Assembly: GCF_003014655.1 (NCBI RefSeq)
Contig: NZ_PYAT01000008.1
Coordinates: 62,001 to 126,000, forward strand
From: Planomicrobium soli
GTDB taxonomy: Bacteria; Bacillota; Bacilli; Bacillales_A; Planococcaceae
Direction: 5' to 3'
Length of the DNA: 64,000 nucleotides
Each line of letters opens with the position of its first letter. The stretch's first letter is position 1. The notes under the pieces are model-generated. The model saw only the letters and a list, made by a program, of their open reading frames with translations. It did no database searches and was not told the DNA's origin. A program made the translations under genes and the position numbers. Below, piece after piece: positions 38,716 to 47,295 of this stretch.

Positions 38716-41076
38716 TCACTTTAGTTCAGCAACAGTAACGCCTGATCCGCCTTCGCCCGCTTCCCCGAAGCGGTAACTTTTCACGCGCGGGTGTTTCTTC
38801 AGGTATTGCTGTACCCCTTGGCGAAGTGCCCCTGTGCCTTTCCCATGAATAATCGACACTTGATGATAGTTTGACAATAAAGCATCATCCAAGTACTTTT
38901 CAACGCGGGCAAGCGCATCTTCATAGCGCTCTCCCCGTAAATCAAGCTCCAGTTTCACATGGGAATCACGGTTCTTCAATGTCGCCATGGTGCGGGTTTC
39001 TTTTTGTTTTTCAGGTTTTGTATAAGACAAGTCGGATTCTGGCAACCTCATTTTCAAGATGCCGATTTGGACAGTCCATTCGTTATCGGATACTTTTTCA
39101 ATCAGCGTGCCTTTTTGGCCGTATGAAATCACTTTTACTTCGTCGTTCGGCTTCAAACCTTGAGGTTGATTGGCTTTTGCCGCTTTTTTCAAAATGCGGT
39201 TTTCCGGCATTGCTGCTTCCAATCGTTTTTTTGCATCGATCAACTGATGCTCTTTCACGCTTGATGCCTGGTCCATTTGCATTTTTCGCAAATCGGACAT
39301 GACCGCTTCCGCTTCGCGTGTTGCCTGCTCCACGATTTTACGGGCTTTTTCTTTCGCTTTTTCTTCTAAGCGCTCTTTTTGATTTTCGTATTGTTTCAAC
39401 TGATCTTCCAGCTCTTTTTTCAATCGTTCCGATTCTAAAAGAACTTCACTTGATCGTTCTGCGTCCCGTTCAGACTCTCTGCGGCTCTTTTCAAGAGACG
39501 CAATCATGGAATCGACTTCATGGCGGTCAGTGCCTGTAAAACTTTTCGCGTGGCTGATAATATGTTCCGGCAGTCCGAGGCGTTTCGATATTTCAAAAGC
39601 ATTGCTTCGGCCTGGGACTCCGATTAAAAGGCGATAGGTCGGACTAAGCGTTTCCACATCAAATTCGACACTGGCATTGGCCACACCAGGCCGGTTAAAG
39701 CCATATGCCTTTAATTCCGGGTAATGGGTCGTAGCAATAACACGCGCGCCTCTGCCATGCACTTCATCCAATAGCGAAATGGCAAGCGCCGCACCTTCTT
39801 GCGGATCTGTCCCTGCTCCCAATTCGTCAAAAATAACGAGCGAGTTTTCATCGAACTTGGTCAAAATGTCAACAATGTTAACCATATGGGAAGAAAATGT
39901 ACTTAGGCTTTGCTCAATTGATTGCTCATCGCCAATATCAGCAAATACTTGGTCAAACACGGCGAGTTCCGAGCCATCAAGTGCCGGAACCGGCAAACCG
40001 GCCTGCGCCATCAGTGTAAAAAGGCCGACCGTTTTTAGTGTGACTGTTTTACCGCCTGTATTGGGGCCGGTGATGACGATTGCCGTAATATCATTACCAA
40101 ATTCAATATCATTCGCCACCACTTCGTCAATCGAAATCAGCGGATGGCGCGCTTTGCGCAAATTGATATAGCCTTCTGCATTCATTTGCGGTTTCGAGCA
40201 ATTATTTGCAGCTCCATATTTCGCTTTCGCCAAAATCAGATCGATTTCGCCAAGCACTTCGACTAAAACAAACAGTTCATGCGCAACTTCCTGCACTTGG
40301 GCTGACAGCACTTGCAAAATACGGTCAATTTCTTCTTTTTCGTTCACTTTCAACCGGCGAACTTCATTGTTTGCCTGAACCACTGCATCCGGTTCGATGA
40401 ATAAAGTTTGGCCTGAAGACGATGAATCATGGACTATTCCGCCGTAATGGCTGCGGTACTCCTGCTTGACCGGAATAACAAAGCGGTCATTGCGGATCGT
40501 GACAATGGAATCCGACAGCATTTTCGAGGCGTTTTTACCGCGCACTAAGCTTTCCAAACGTTCCCGCACCCGGCTTTCCTGAGAGCGAAGCTGTTGGCGG
40601 ATGGTACGGAGCGCAGGGCTTGCACTGTCCAGTACCCCGCCGTTGTCATCGATGCACATATTGATGTCGTGTTCTAATGATGTCAAAATCGGCATCGATT
40701 CTTTTTTCTCCAGGAAATGGGGAATGTCAATTCCGCCTTCTTCCTGGATGGCTTCAAAAAACTGGCGCAAAATCCGGCTCGCACGGATGGTCGATGAGAC
40801 TTCCATCAACTCGACCGGGCTAAGCATACCGCCGATTTGAGCGCGTTTGGCATGCATGCGAATATCAAAAATACCGCCCATTGGCACGTTGTTTTTGACA
40901 CGAAGCACATTTGCCGCCTCATCCATCTGATCAAGCAAAATCTGGACTTCATTTATATCTGTCGATGGCACCAGTCCATCGACATGTGATTTACCGAGCG
41001 AAGAGGTACAGTAGCGCGCCACTTCGTCCCGAATTTTATAATATTCAAGCGTCCTTAGCGCACGTTCTGCGATCAA
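38716..41076 (-). CDS. mutS2: Endonuclease MutS2
   Basis: MutS-like ATPase with C-terminal Smr nuclease, linked to recombination control and rescue of collided ribosomes. I choose a TTG start ([15 protein letters not shown]; 786 residues) because AGGAGGTG stands 5 bases ahead; an upstream GTG abuts that site. Walker A GPNTGGKT and Walker [13 protein letters not shown] (about 330-420), long coiled coil (about 515-610), KOW-like linker, Smr domain with [11 protein letters not shown] and the [10 protein letters not shown] motif. Starts 12 bases after the polX stop. Confidence 0.94.
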   Translation of the reverse strand: MIAERALRTLEYYKIRDEVARYCTSSLGKSHVDGLVPSTDINEVQILLDQMDEAANVLRVKNNVPMGGIFDIRMHAKRAQIGGMLSPVELMEVSSTIRASRILRQFFEAIQEEGGIDIPHFLEKKESMPILTSLEHDINMCIDDNGGVLDSASPALRTIRQQLRSQESRVRERLESLVRGKNASKMLSDSIVTIRNDRFVIPVKQEYRSHYGGIVHDSSSSGQTLFIEPDAVVQANNEVRRLKVNEKEEIDRILQVLSAQVQEVAHELFVLVEVLGEIDLILAKAKYGAANNCSKPQMNAEGYINLRKARHPLISIDEVVANDIEFGNDITAIVITGPNTGGKTVTLKTVGLFTLMAQAGLPVPALDGSELAVFDQVFADIGDEQSIEQSLSTFSSHMVNIVDILTKFDENSLVIFDELGAGTDPQEGAALAISLLDEVHGRGARVIATTHYPELKAYGFNRPGVANASVEFDVETLSPTYRLLIGVPGRSNAFEISKRLGLPEHIISHAKSFTGTDRHEVDSMIASLEKSRRESERDAERSSEVLLESERLKKELEDQLKQYENQKERLEEKAKEKARKIVEQATREAEAVMSDLRKMQMDQASSVKEHQLIDAKKRLEAAMPENRILKKAAKANQPQGLKPNDEVKVISYGQKGTLIEKVSDNEWTVQIGILKMRLPESDLSYTKPEKQKETRTMATLKNRDSHVKLELDLRGERYEDALARVEKYLDDALLSNYHQVSIIHGKGTGALRQGVQQYLKKHPRVKSYRFGEAGEGGSGVTVAELK

Positions 41077-41088
41077 AGGAGACACCTC

Positions 41089-42792
41089 CTATTTTTTCAG
41101 GTATTCTTGCAATTTTTCAAGCGGCCATGTATTGACCACGTGATCTTTTTTCAACCAAGCCTTTTGAGCATGCTTGACGCCTGTTTCCATGACTTCAAGT
41201 TGGTCTATGGCATGGGCATCGGTATTGATCGCTACTGGCACGCCTTTTTCTTGTGCCATTTCCAAATGCTCCACGGCCAAATCCAGCCGGTATGGGCTTG
41301 CATTCAGTTCTACGATTTTACCATATTCCTTCGCCCAGTCCAGCAATTGCTCCATGTCCGGATCATATCCGCTCCGCTGCCCGACAATTCGGCCAGTCGG
41401 GTGGGCAATCATGTCGACATGCGGATTTTTCATCGCGGTTAAAATACGCGCCATGATTTGTTCCTGCGGCTGCTGGAAGCTCGAGTGGATACTGGCAATT
41501 ACAAAGTCCAGCTGTTCCAGCACCTCATCATCAAAATCAAGCGAACCGTCCGGCAAAATGTCCATTTCCGTACCGGACATCACTTCAATGTCATTATATT
41601 TTTGATTTAGTTCACGGATTTCAGCGTTTTGCTTTAGTAAACGTTCCGGTGTTAACCCGTTCGCCACCTTTAAATAATGCGAATGGTCAGTAATGACCAT
41701 ATACTTATAACCGCGATCCCGGCAAGCTTCCACCATTTCCGTCAGTGAATGGGCACCGTCCGACCATGTTGTATGCATGTGCAAATCGCCTTTAACATCC
41801 GACAATTCGACCAGCAGCGGCAGTTCTTCCAAACGATCAATCTCCCGCCCGTCTTCACGTACTGTCGGCGGAATAAACGGCAAATCAAAATGGGCATAAA
41901 AATCGGTTTCGGATTCGAACGTCTTGACCGACCCATCCGGTTGTTCCACGCCATATTCGCTGATTTTCTTATTTTGCGATTTTGCTAGCTGCCTCATTTT
42001 AACATTATGGTCTTTTGATCCCGTAAAATGATGAAGGGCAGTCGCAAATTCTTCCGGCGCAACCAAGCGGAAATCCACATCAATCAATTCTTGGAAGTTT
42101 ACTGTGACGGAAACTTTCGTATCACCTGAGGCAATTGTTTCCTCTATTGGAAGCGCAGCAAGCAATTGTTCTTTGACGCCCAAAGGATCCCCTGTCGCGA
42201 TAATGAAATCAAGATCTTTACTCGTCTCTTTTGTCCGTCGGTAACTGCCGGCGACCGAGAATTTCGATACATCTCTAATTTTTGACAACACGTCTTCAAT
42301 AAAATGGACCGCATCTTCCGTACGCCAAATCGGATGTCGCCCCGGTTTCGAATCGAAATCTTCCAGCTCTTTTAAAATCTTTTCTTCCGACTTCGGCCCA
42401 AAACCGGGCAGCTTCTGGATGTCATGTGCGATGCATGCCTGCTTTAGGGCTTCCGCCGAATCGATGCCCAGCTCTTTATACAGTTTGGCGATTTTCTTGC
42501 CGCCCATGCCTTGAATTTTCATAAGGGGCAGAAGCCCTTTAGGCACTTCATTTTGCAAGTCTTCCAACACAGTCGACTTTCCATCTGCCATCAATTCCAA
42601 AATAACGTCGCCAGTTCCTTTTCCGATGCCTTTTAGTTTGGTGACATCCTCGATTTCATCCAGGCTCCGTTGATCCAGTTCAAGCGCTTGTGCAGCTTTT
42701 CGAAACGCCGACACTTTGAACGGATTCTCTCCTTTCAATTCCATATATAAGGCGATTTTTTCTAGCGTTCTGATGATAATTTTTTTATTCAT
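41089..42792 (-). CDS. polX: DNA polymerase/3'-5' exonuclease PolX
   Basis: Family X polymerase fused to a PHP nuclease, used in base-excision repair gap filling. 567 residues: N-terminal HhH segments (LKGIGKGTGDVI, IQGMGGKKIAKLYKELG), palm with GSYRRTKETSKDLDFIIATG (about 181-200), and PHP domain with DLHMHTTWSDGAHS, VITDHSHY, GTEMDILPDGSLDF, SIHSSF and AHPTGR. Forms a unit with mutS2; a terminator separates it from cvpA upstream. Confidence 0.96.
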   Translation of the reverse strand: MNKKIIIRTLEKIALYMELKGENPFKVSAFRKAAQALELDQRSLDEIEDVTKLKGIGKGTGDVILELMADGKSTVLEDLQNEVPKGLLPLMKIQGMGGKKIAKLYKELGIDSAEALKQACIAHDIQKLPGFGPKSEEKILKELEDFDSKPGRHPIWRTEDAVHFIEDVLSKIRDVSKFSVAGSYRRTKETSKDLDFIIATGDPLGVKEQLLAALPIEETIASGDTKVSVTVNFQELIDVDFRLVAPEEFATALHHFTGSKDHNVKMRQLAKSQNKKISEYGVEQPDGSVKTFESETDFYAHFDLPFIPPTVREDGREIDRLEELPLLVELSDVKGDLHMHTTWSDGAHSLTEMVEACRDRGYKYMVITDHSHYLKVANGLTPERLLKQNAEIRELNQKYNDIEVMSGTEMDILPDGSLDFDDEVLEQLDFVIASIHSSFQQPQEQIMARILTAMKNPHVDMIAHPTGRIVGQRSGYDPDMEQLLDWAKEYGKIVELNASPYRLDLAVEHLEMAQEKGVPVAINTDAHAIDQLEVMETGVKHAQKAWLKKDHVVNTWPLEKLQEYLKK

Positions 42793-42814
42793 ACAGAAAC
42801 CTCCAGTTTTAGAC

Positions 42815-42849
42815 TTGAAAAAAACTTCTCTCGGTGAGAGAGAAGTTTC
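42815..42849 (-). terminator. Intrinsic terminator between cvpA and polX
   Basis: AAACTTCTCTC / GAGAGAAGTTT hairpin with TTTTTTTC on the minus strand. It suggests that zapA-cvpA and polX-mutS2 are only partly co-transcribed. Confidence 0.88.
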
Positions 42850-42852
42850 TAC

Positions 42853-43398
42853 TTACATATAAATATACCACCATTCTTTTACTTTCTCAGAGAAATAAGG
42901 TGTGTGTTCCAGCATGGTCTGTGCAATGCCTGAACCCGCCAAATGGTTTTGAATAAAGTCCATCGGAAGCAAAGCCAGTACATAGATGAAAATAAACAAC
43001 AATATGTATACTTCGATCAAGCCAAGGATTGCTCCAAGAATCTTGCTGATAAAGCCAAGCAACGGCAAATATTTCAGGAAATCAAACATAGACGCCAGAA
43101 TCTGCAAAGCAAATTTTACAGCAAAGAAAATCAAAGCGAATGCAAATAGCTGGTAGAACGTTTGGTCCAAGTCCAATTGCTCGATGGCAATTGTAAAGCG
43201 GGAACCTTCACTAACAGCTGGGTATGGAATCCATAGCACAAAATATTCGGCGAGTGGTTTATAATAAAGATAAGCAACAACCAGCGCTATGATAAATCCG
43301 ACCATGTGGATCAGCTGAACCACAAGGCCCCTCTTGGCCCCGACAATAAGTCCGCCCAGCAATAAAATTAATAACAATATATCAAGCATGTTCGTCAA
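42853..43398 (-). CDS. CvpA-family membrane protein
   Basis: 181 residues, four hydrophobic helices, with the family's N-terminal LDILLLILLLGGLIVGAKRGLVVQL containing a conserved Gly/Arg turn. The start is a TTG 5 bases after AAGGG within the zapA stop; an ATG three codons later is the alternative. Corresponds to B. subtilis yshB beside zapA. The CvpA family is named for a colicin V production phenotype in E. coli; its role here is unknown. Confidence 0.86.
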   Translation of the reverse strand: MTNMLDILLLILLLGGLIVGAKRGLVVQLIHMVGFIIALVVAYLYYKPLAEYFVLWIPYPAVSEGSRFTIAIEQLDLDQTFYQLFAFALIFFAVKFALQILASMFDFLKYLPLLGFISKILGAILGLIEVYILLFIFIYVLALLPMDFIQNHLAGSGIAQTMLEHTPYFSEKVKEWWYIYM

Positions 43399-43399
43399 C

Positions 43400-43660
43400 T
43401 CAACCCTTCAGTTTTCGGAGTTCGAATTCCAATTGTTCCACTTGTTCTTTTAGTTTAAGATAATCATTCGTGGCATTAACCGCAGTTAAAACAGCAAGCT
43501 TTGAACTGTCAAGAGATGGATTCATCGCATGGAATTCACGCATTTTCTCATCAACCATCGACGCGACCAGGCGCATGTGCCCGGAAGTTTCGCTGCCTAC
43601 CATTTTATAAGTATGGCCGTATATTTCAACTGATGTGCGAATTTTTTGTTGATCCGACAA
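43400..43660 (-). CDS. zapA: Cell division protein ZapA
   Basis: Small FtsZ-ring stabiliser. TTG start ([20 protein letters not shown]) after GGGGATGGGG gives 86 residues, as in B. subtilis; the 116-residue reading is extended by non-coding sequence. The globular head ends around residue 55 and a coiled coil follows ([19 protein letters not shown]). Promoter region shared with divergent rnhC. Confidence 0.93.
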   Translation of the reverse strand: MSDQQKIRTSVEIYGHTYKMVGSETSGHMRLVASMVDEKMREFHAMNPSLDSSKLAVLTAVNATNDYLKLKEQVEQLEFELRKLKG

Positions 43661-43743
43661 TGCCCCATCCCCCTTTAGAATTCTATACATAATCATACCA
43701 TGAAAACAAGCTGCTTGTGAATCATAAGAGAGGAGACTTACCC

Positions 43744-44679
43744 ATGTCAAATGTCGTTCTAAAATTACCAGAGGAAAGTCTTCTGCAAATCATCAGCCAC
43801 TACAGAAACCAGCAAACGGCAGCCAAAGCCCAGTACATACGCTTTACTGCCAAGCTGCCTGATGCTGTTATAACAGTCTACACGTCCGGAAAAGTTATGT
43901 TCCAAGGGGGTGGCGCAGAACGGGAAGCCGGAAAATGGAGCGCCGAGAGCCAATCCACTGAAAAAATCGCTTCTGCTAAAGGCGACGTCTTGCCCGAAGG
44001 TTTCGCAACGCGCTCAGTATTGGGATCTGATGAAACGGGTACCGGAGATTTTTTTGGCCCCATTACTGTCGCCGCTTGCTTTGTGCCTTCGAATAAGATT
44101 GAACTCGCCCACGAACTAGGGGTCAAGGATTCGAAATTATTAAGCGATGATTACATGCGTAAAATCGCGCCGGACTTAAAAGAAACTTTTATTCATAGCG
44201 TTCTCACACTAAAAAATGAAAAATATAACGAAGTTCAAGCAAAGGGCTGGTCACAAGGAAAAATAAAGGCTTTGCTCCATAACCAGGCGCTAAAGCTCGT
44301 CCTGCGGAAGATGGCACCCGAAAAGCCGGACGCCATTCTCATCGATCAGTTTGCAGAGCGCGGCGTCTACTACAATCACATTAAAAATGAGAAAGAGATT
44401 ATCCAGGAAAATGTCCTGTTTTCTACCAAAGCGGAAGGCCTCCATGTATCGGTCGCCTGCGCCTCGATCATTGCGCGGGTCGCTTTTTTGGAAGAAATGG
44501 ACCGTATGAGCCAGGAGGCCGGCATCACGCTTCCAAAAGGCGCTGGAAAAGGGGTGGATGAAGTGGCGGCGAAGATCCTTTTGAAAAAAGGTTCGGATTA
44601 TTTAAAGTCGCTGACGAAGTTCCATTTTGCGAATACGAAGAAAGCCCAGACTCTAGCTAATAAAAAAAGCTCCCATTAA
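43744..44679 (+). CDS. rnhC: Ribonuclease HIII
   Basis: Degrades RNA in RNA-DNA hybrids. 311 residues from an ATG 8 bases after AGAGGAG. The N-terminal TBP-like domain binds substrate (residues 1-80); the catalytic core begins [15 protein letters not shown] with D96 and E97, followed by [14 protein letters not shown] and [13 protein letters not shown]. Divergent from zapA, as in B. subtilis. Confidence 0.96.
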   Translation: MSNVVLKLPEESLLQIISHYRNQQTAAKAQYIRFTAKLPDAVITVYTSGKVMFQGGGAEREAGKWSAESQSTEKIASAKGDVLPEGFATRSVLGSDETGTGDFFGPITVAACFVPSNKIELAHELGVKDSKLLSDDYMRKIAPDLKETFIHSVLTLKNEKYNEVQAKGWSQGKIKALLHNQALKLVLRKMAPEKPDAILIDQFAERGVYYNHIKNEKEIIQENVLFSTKAEGLHVSVACASIIARVAFLEEMDRMSQEAGITLPKGAGKGVDEVAAKILLKKGSDYLKSLTKFHFANTKKAQTLANKKSSH

Positions 44680-44683
44680 GCAA

Positions 44684-44735
44684 GAAAAGTTCTGCTTATC
44701 CATTTTTCAGAAATGGATAAGCAGAACTTTTTATT
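44684..44735. terminator. Bidirectional terminator between rnhC and the pilin-like genes
   Basis: Perfect 20-bp stem AAAGTTCTGCTTATCCATTT with its complement, 5-base loop, T tract on the plus strand and an A-rich left side that gives a T tract on the minus strand. Confidence 0.93.
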
Positions 44736-46112
44736 TTAGTACTGGACATCTAAGCCCACTTCAGGAGCAGTAAATTGCTGAAACTGATGGCTCCACTGTC
44801 GCTCCACTGTCGCTATACCACATTTTTCGTAAAAGTCGGTCACATTTAATTCTATAACATCATTTCTGCCAGGAACTAAGTCGAATGGTGATGCAGCAGC
44901 TGAGACATGATAATAAATAAAGCCAACCGAAGAATTCAGAACTCCAATCTTTCCTTTTAAATTATTTAATTCTGATTGCGGCAAATGAGAAAGATTTAAA
45001 CATATTTTTCCCTGTGTAAGTTTTATGTCTTTCATGCTGTTTATTATTTCTGTTGCGGAATTTCCAAGTAAAACCATGGTTCCCGTATAGTTATTATAAG
45101 GTTTATCAGAGGAAAAAGAATTGAAAACAAATTTCGGAAGACTGTTGTTCATAGGACTTGTCGTTTCTACTCTGCCATTATGGTACCAGGCGAAACTTTT
45201 TAACTGATTGTTGAACTCAACTTTCATCGGAGTTGTTGACTTCGAATAAATGTTAACATCCGTGAATGATGAAAGTACACAAACCCCACTTTTTATTTCA
45301 TCACACAAAGCGACTGAAGGATTATCCACAACAATTCTAAGGTTTTTTAAATTTCCGGCTGGTACATTTGCCAAAGCATCTTTTAGTTTAACGTTCCCGG
45401 TAATCCGGCATGGCGCAATACTGGTAGGATTAGCAGCAAAATTACATACTGGCAGATCAGCTTTCCATTCAAATACTTCAGTTACTTTAGTGTGCACTTG
45501 TTCTACTGCAGCATCAATTACGGTTGGAAATGGGATTGTGATGCTCGTCATCAATTGCTTCGATCTAGAGCCGCTTGTTCCAGTAACTGATAAATCGATT
45601 ACAAAACTTCTAATATCTTTGTTGTATACTATCTCGCTAAAGGAGCCGCATTGATTTTCTGGTTCAGTTAAATTATGTTTCACTGTTCCTGTATCATTTA
45701 TCGGTATTTCCCCTCTTGCGATTTGGTTGTTGATATTTGAGCATATCATAGTTTGATAAATTTTTATGGCGGAGTTTTCAATTTCTTTCTCTATTACAGA
45801 TTTGCACTGATCTTTATCAACTTTTGAATAACAGTTATTGTAGTTTTTTAGTTTCTCGCTAATTTCAGTGTTGGTGGTAATTGCTTTATATGTAGTGTCA
45901 AGTTCTTTTTCGATTGTATTTGTGTAATACTCTACACCCATTTCAGCAGCAGTCACCGCCATATTTCCTTGATCAACTGTCTGTTCTTGCTTTGCATGGC
46001 TCATTGAAGATTTGATAAATACAGCAGACATACTCAGGAACAATACAATCAACAGCAAAGCAACAACCAAGGTATACCCACGTTCTTCCTTGATCTTCTT
46101 CAAGTTCCACAC
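44736..46112 (-). CDS. PilX-like pilus-associated protein
   Basis: 458 residues. The N-terminal KEERGYTLVVALLLIVLFLSMSA is a type IV pilin-like signal with a helix, but with Tyr at +1 and no Glu at +5, as in PilX/minor-pilin-type proteins. The remainder (about 45-458) is a large extracellular region rich in Asn, Ser and Thr with eight or more cysteines, several likely paired (NNCYSKVDKDQC, CNFAANPTSIAPC). No known domain recognised in the C-terminal two thirds. AT-rich compared with its neighbours. Its start overlaps the end of the next pilin-like gene. Confidence 0.72.
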   Translation of the reverse strand: MWNLKKIKEERGYTLVVALLLIVLFLSMSAVFIKSSMSHAKQEQTVDQGNMAVTAAEMGVEYYTNTIEKELDTTYKAITTNTEISEKLKNYNNCYSKVDKDQCKSVIEKEIENSAIKIYQTMICSNINNQIARGEIPINDTGTVKHNLTEPENQCGSFSEIVYNKDIRSFVIDLSVTGTSGSRSKQLMTSITIPFPTVIDAAVEQVHTKVTEVFEWKADLPVCNFAANPTSIAPCRITGNVKLKDALANVPAGNLKNLRIVVDNPSVALCDEIKSGVCVLSSFTDVNIYSKSTTPMKVEFNNQLKSFAWYHNGRVETTSPMNNSLPKFVFNSFSSDKPYNNYTGTMVLLGNSATEIINSMKDIKLTQGKICLNLSHLPQSELNNLKGKIGVLNSSVGFIYYHVSAAASPFDLVPGRNDVIELNVTDFYEKCGIATVERQWSHQFQQFTAPEVGLDVQY

Positions 46113-46594
46113 GCTCCTTCAACCGTTCCGTTTGACCCTTTAGCGGTTTTGATTCTAGAAATCGTAGTGTCAATTTCAACTACAGCTTTATCTTTACTTA
46201 CTATTAATTTAAGATTCAAATCACATTTTTTAGGGTTGCCTTTAAACCCATGAGCGTCAATTTTATATATATAATTGCTTTCTGTAACTAGTGTCTGGCT
46301 TTGTATTTCAGAACATTTGGTTGCTGTACCGATTTTGTAAGAGATAAAAAAGAGTTTACCGTTTTCATTTTTTAAATTATAACATTCACCGTTACGATGT
46401 TTTTCTGTAATTTTAGCAATTACGAGATTTGCCTCTTGCTGCATACGTACTTTGTCCGATGCTGAAACATTATGTTTGAAACCAATAGAAAATGAAACCA
46501 TCAGGGTCCCAATAATAACGGAAGCTATTAAAATTGCAGCTAGAAGTTCTATTAGCGTTATACCTTCTTGATTTTTAATATGCTTGCTGATAAT
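46100..46594 (-). CDS. Type IV prepilin-like protein with probable ATT start
   Basis: 164 residues if started at ATT (ATT-ATC-AGC-AAG), 6 bases after GGGGGAG. That reading supplies a textbook prepilin leader, SKHIKNQEG before ITLIELLAAILIASVIIGTL with Glu at +5. The first canonical start (ATG at 46501) would remove the whole signal and half the helix. There is no upstream ATG, GTG or TTG in frame with a ribosome site. The C-terminal domain is small with four cysteines (GECYN, KCSE, KKCDL, EGACGT). Sits between two other pilin-like genes; likely a minor pilin. Confidence 0.72.
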   Translation of the reverse strand: MISKHIKNQEGITLIELLAAILIASVIIGTLMVSFSIGFKHNVSASDKVRMQQEANLVIAKITEKHRNGECYNLKNENGKLFFISYKIGTATKCSEIQSQTLVTESNYIYKIDAHGFKGNPKKCDLNLKLIVSKDKAVVEIDTTISRIKTAKGSNGTVEGACGT

Positions 46595-46617
46595 TATGTT
46601 CTCCCCCAGTCTAACCT

Positions 46618-47082
46618 CTATTTCGATTCAATATAAGCGTAAGTTTCACTATTAAGTTTGTTTCCTGTTTTCACCATCAAATGGACTTGATATAATGTTT
46701 CGACATTTGCTTTGCCTTCTAATTTCGGGTTCTCGTAAAATCTCAATTCATAAATATAACCATTTTTACTCTTAGTCAATAAATAAATCGTATGACCGTT
46801 TTGGTCTTTTGTAGTATAAGTCGAATCTATCAAATAACTGTTTTCCTTAAATTTCTCTAGTATTTTATCTGCTGCGAGTGGATATTGGATTCCCTTAATT
46901 TCGTTAATTTCTTGTCTAGCAAGATTCATTGTATCTAGCTTCGTATACGTTTTTTCATTGAATAGGGACATTTGTGAGAATACACCCATAATCCCGATAA
47001 ATATTACTCCCAATAAAACAAGTGTCGCTAAAACCTCTACGAGTGTCAGCCCTTTATCATTACAGCTTATTTTTCTCACCAT
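46618..47082 (-). CDS. Type IV prepilin-like protein, PilV-type
   Basis: About 154 residues. Leader MVRKISCNDKG is cleaved before LTLVEVLATLVLLGVIFIGIMGVF, with Glu at +5, the classical prepilin peptidase and methylation motif. The soluble part is a small alpha/beta head ending TYAYIESK. GGAGG lies 2 bases from the ATG and 5 from the next codon, GTG, which may be the real start. First of three consecutive pilin-like genes; the motor ATPase, platform and peptidase are not in this window. Confidence 0.8.
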   Translation of the reverse strand: MVRKISCNDKGLTLVEVLATLVLLGVIFIGIMGVFSQMSLFNEKTYTKLDTMNLARQEINEIKGIQYPLAADKILEKFKENSYLIDSTYTTKDQNGHTIYLLTKSKNGYIYELRFYENPKLEGKANVETLYQVHLMVKTGNKLNSETYAYIESK

Positions 47083-47242
47083 GTCCTCCGCTCTCAATAT
47101 CTTTAATCATTTAATGATATACAGTTTTTACAAGATATTCTTTTCTCTTTTCCAATTTTAACATATAGAAGCGATTTTACTAGTTCTTTTTACCGGTTCT
47201 AAACGACTACCTACCTTCATTTAACAATCTTTTTTTCACAGA

Positions 47243-47272
47243 GAAAAAAGCGGAATCATAGAGATTCCGCTT
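47243..47272 (-). terminator. Intrinsic terminator after pheT
   Basis: AAGCGGAATC / GATTCCGCTT hairpin with a six-T run on the minus strand. Isolates the pilin-like block from pheST transcription. Confidence 0.92.
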
Positions 47273-47295
47273 CCAACTAAACCAATATTCCTATT

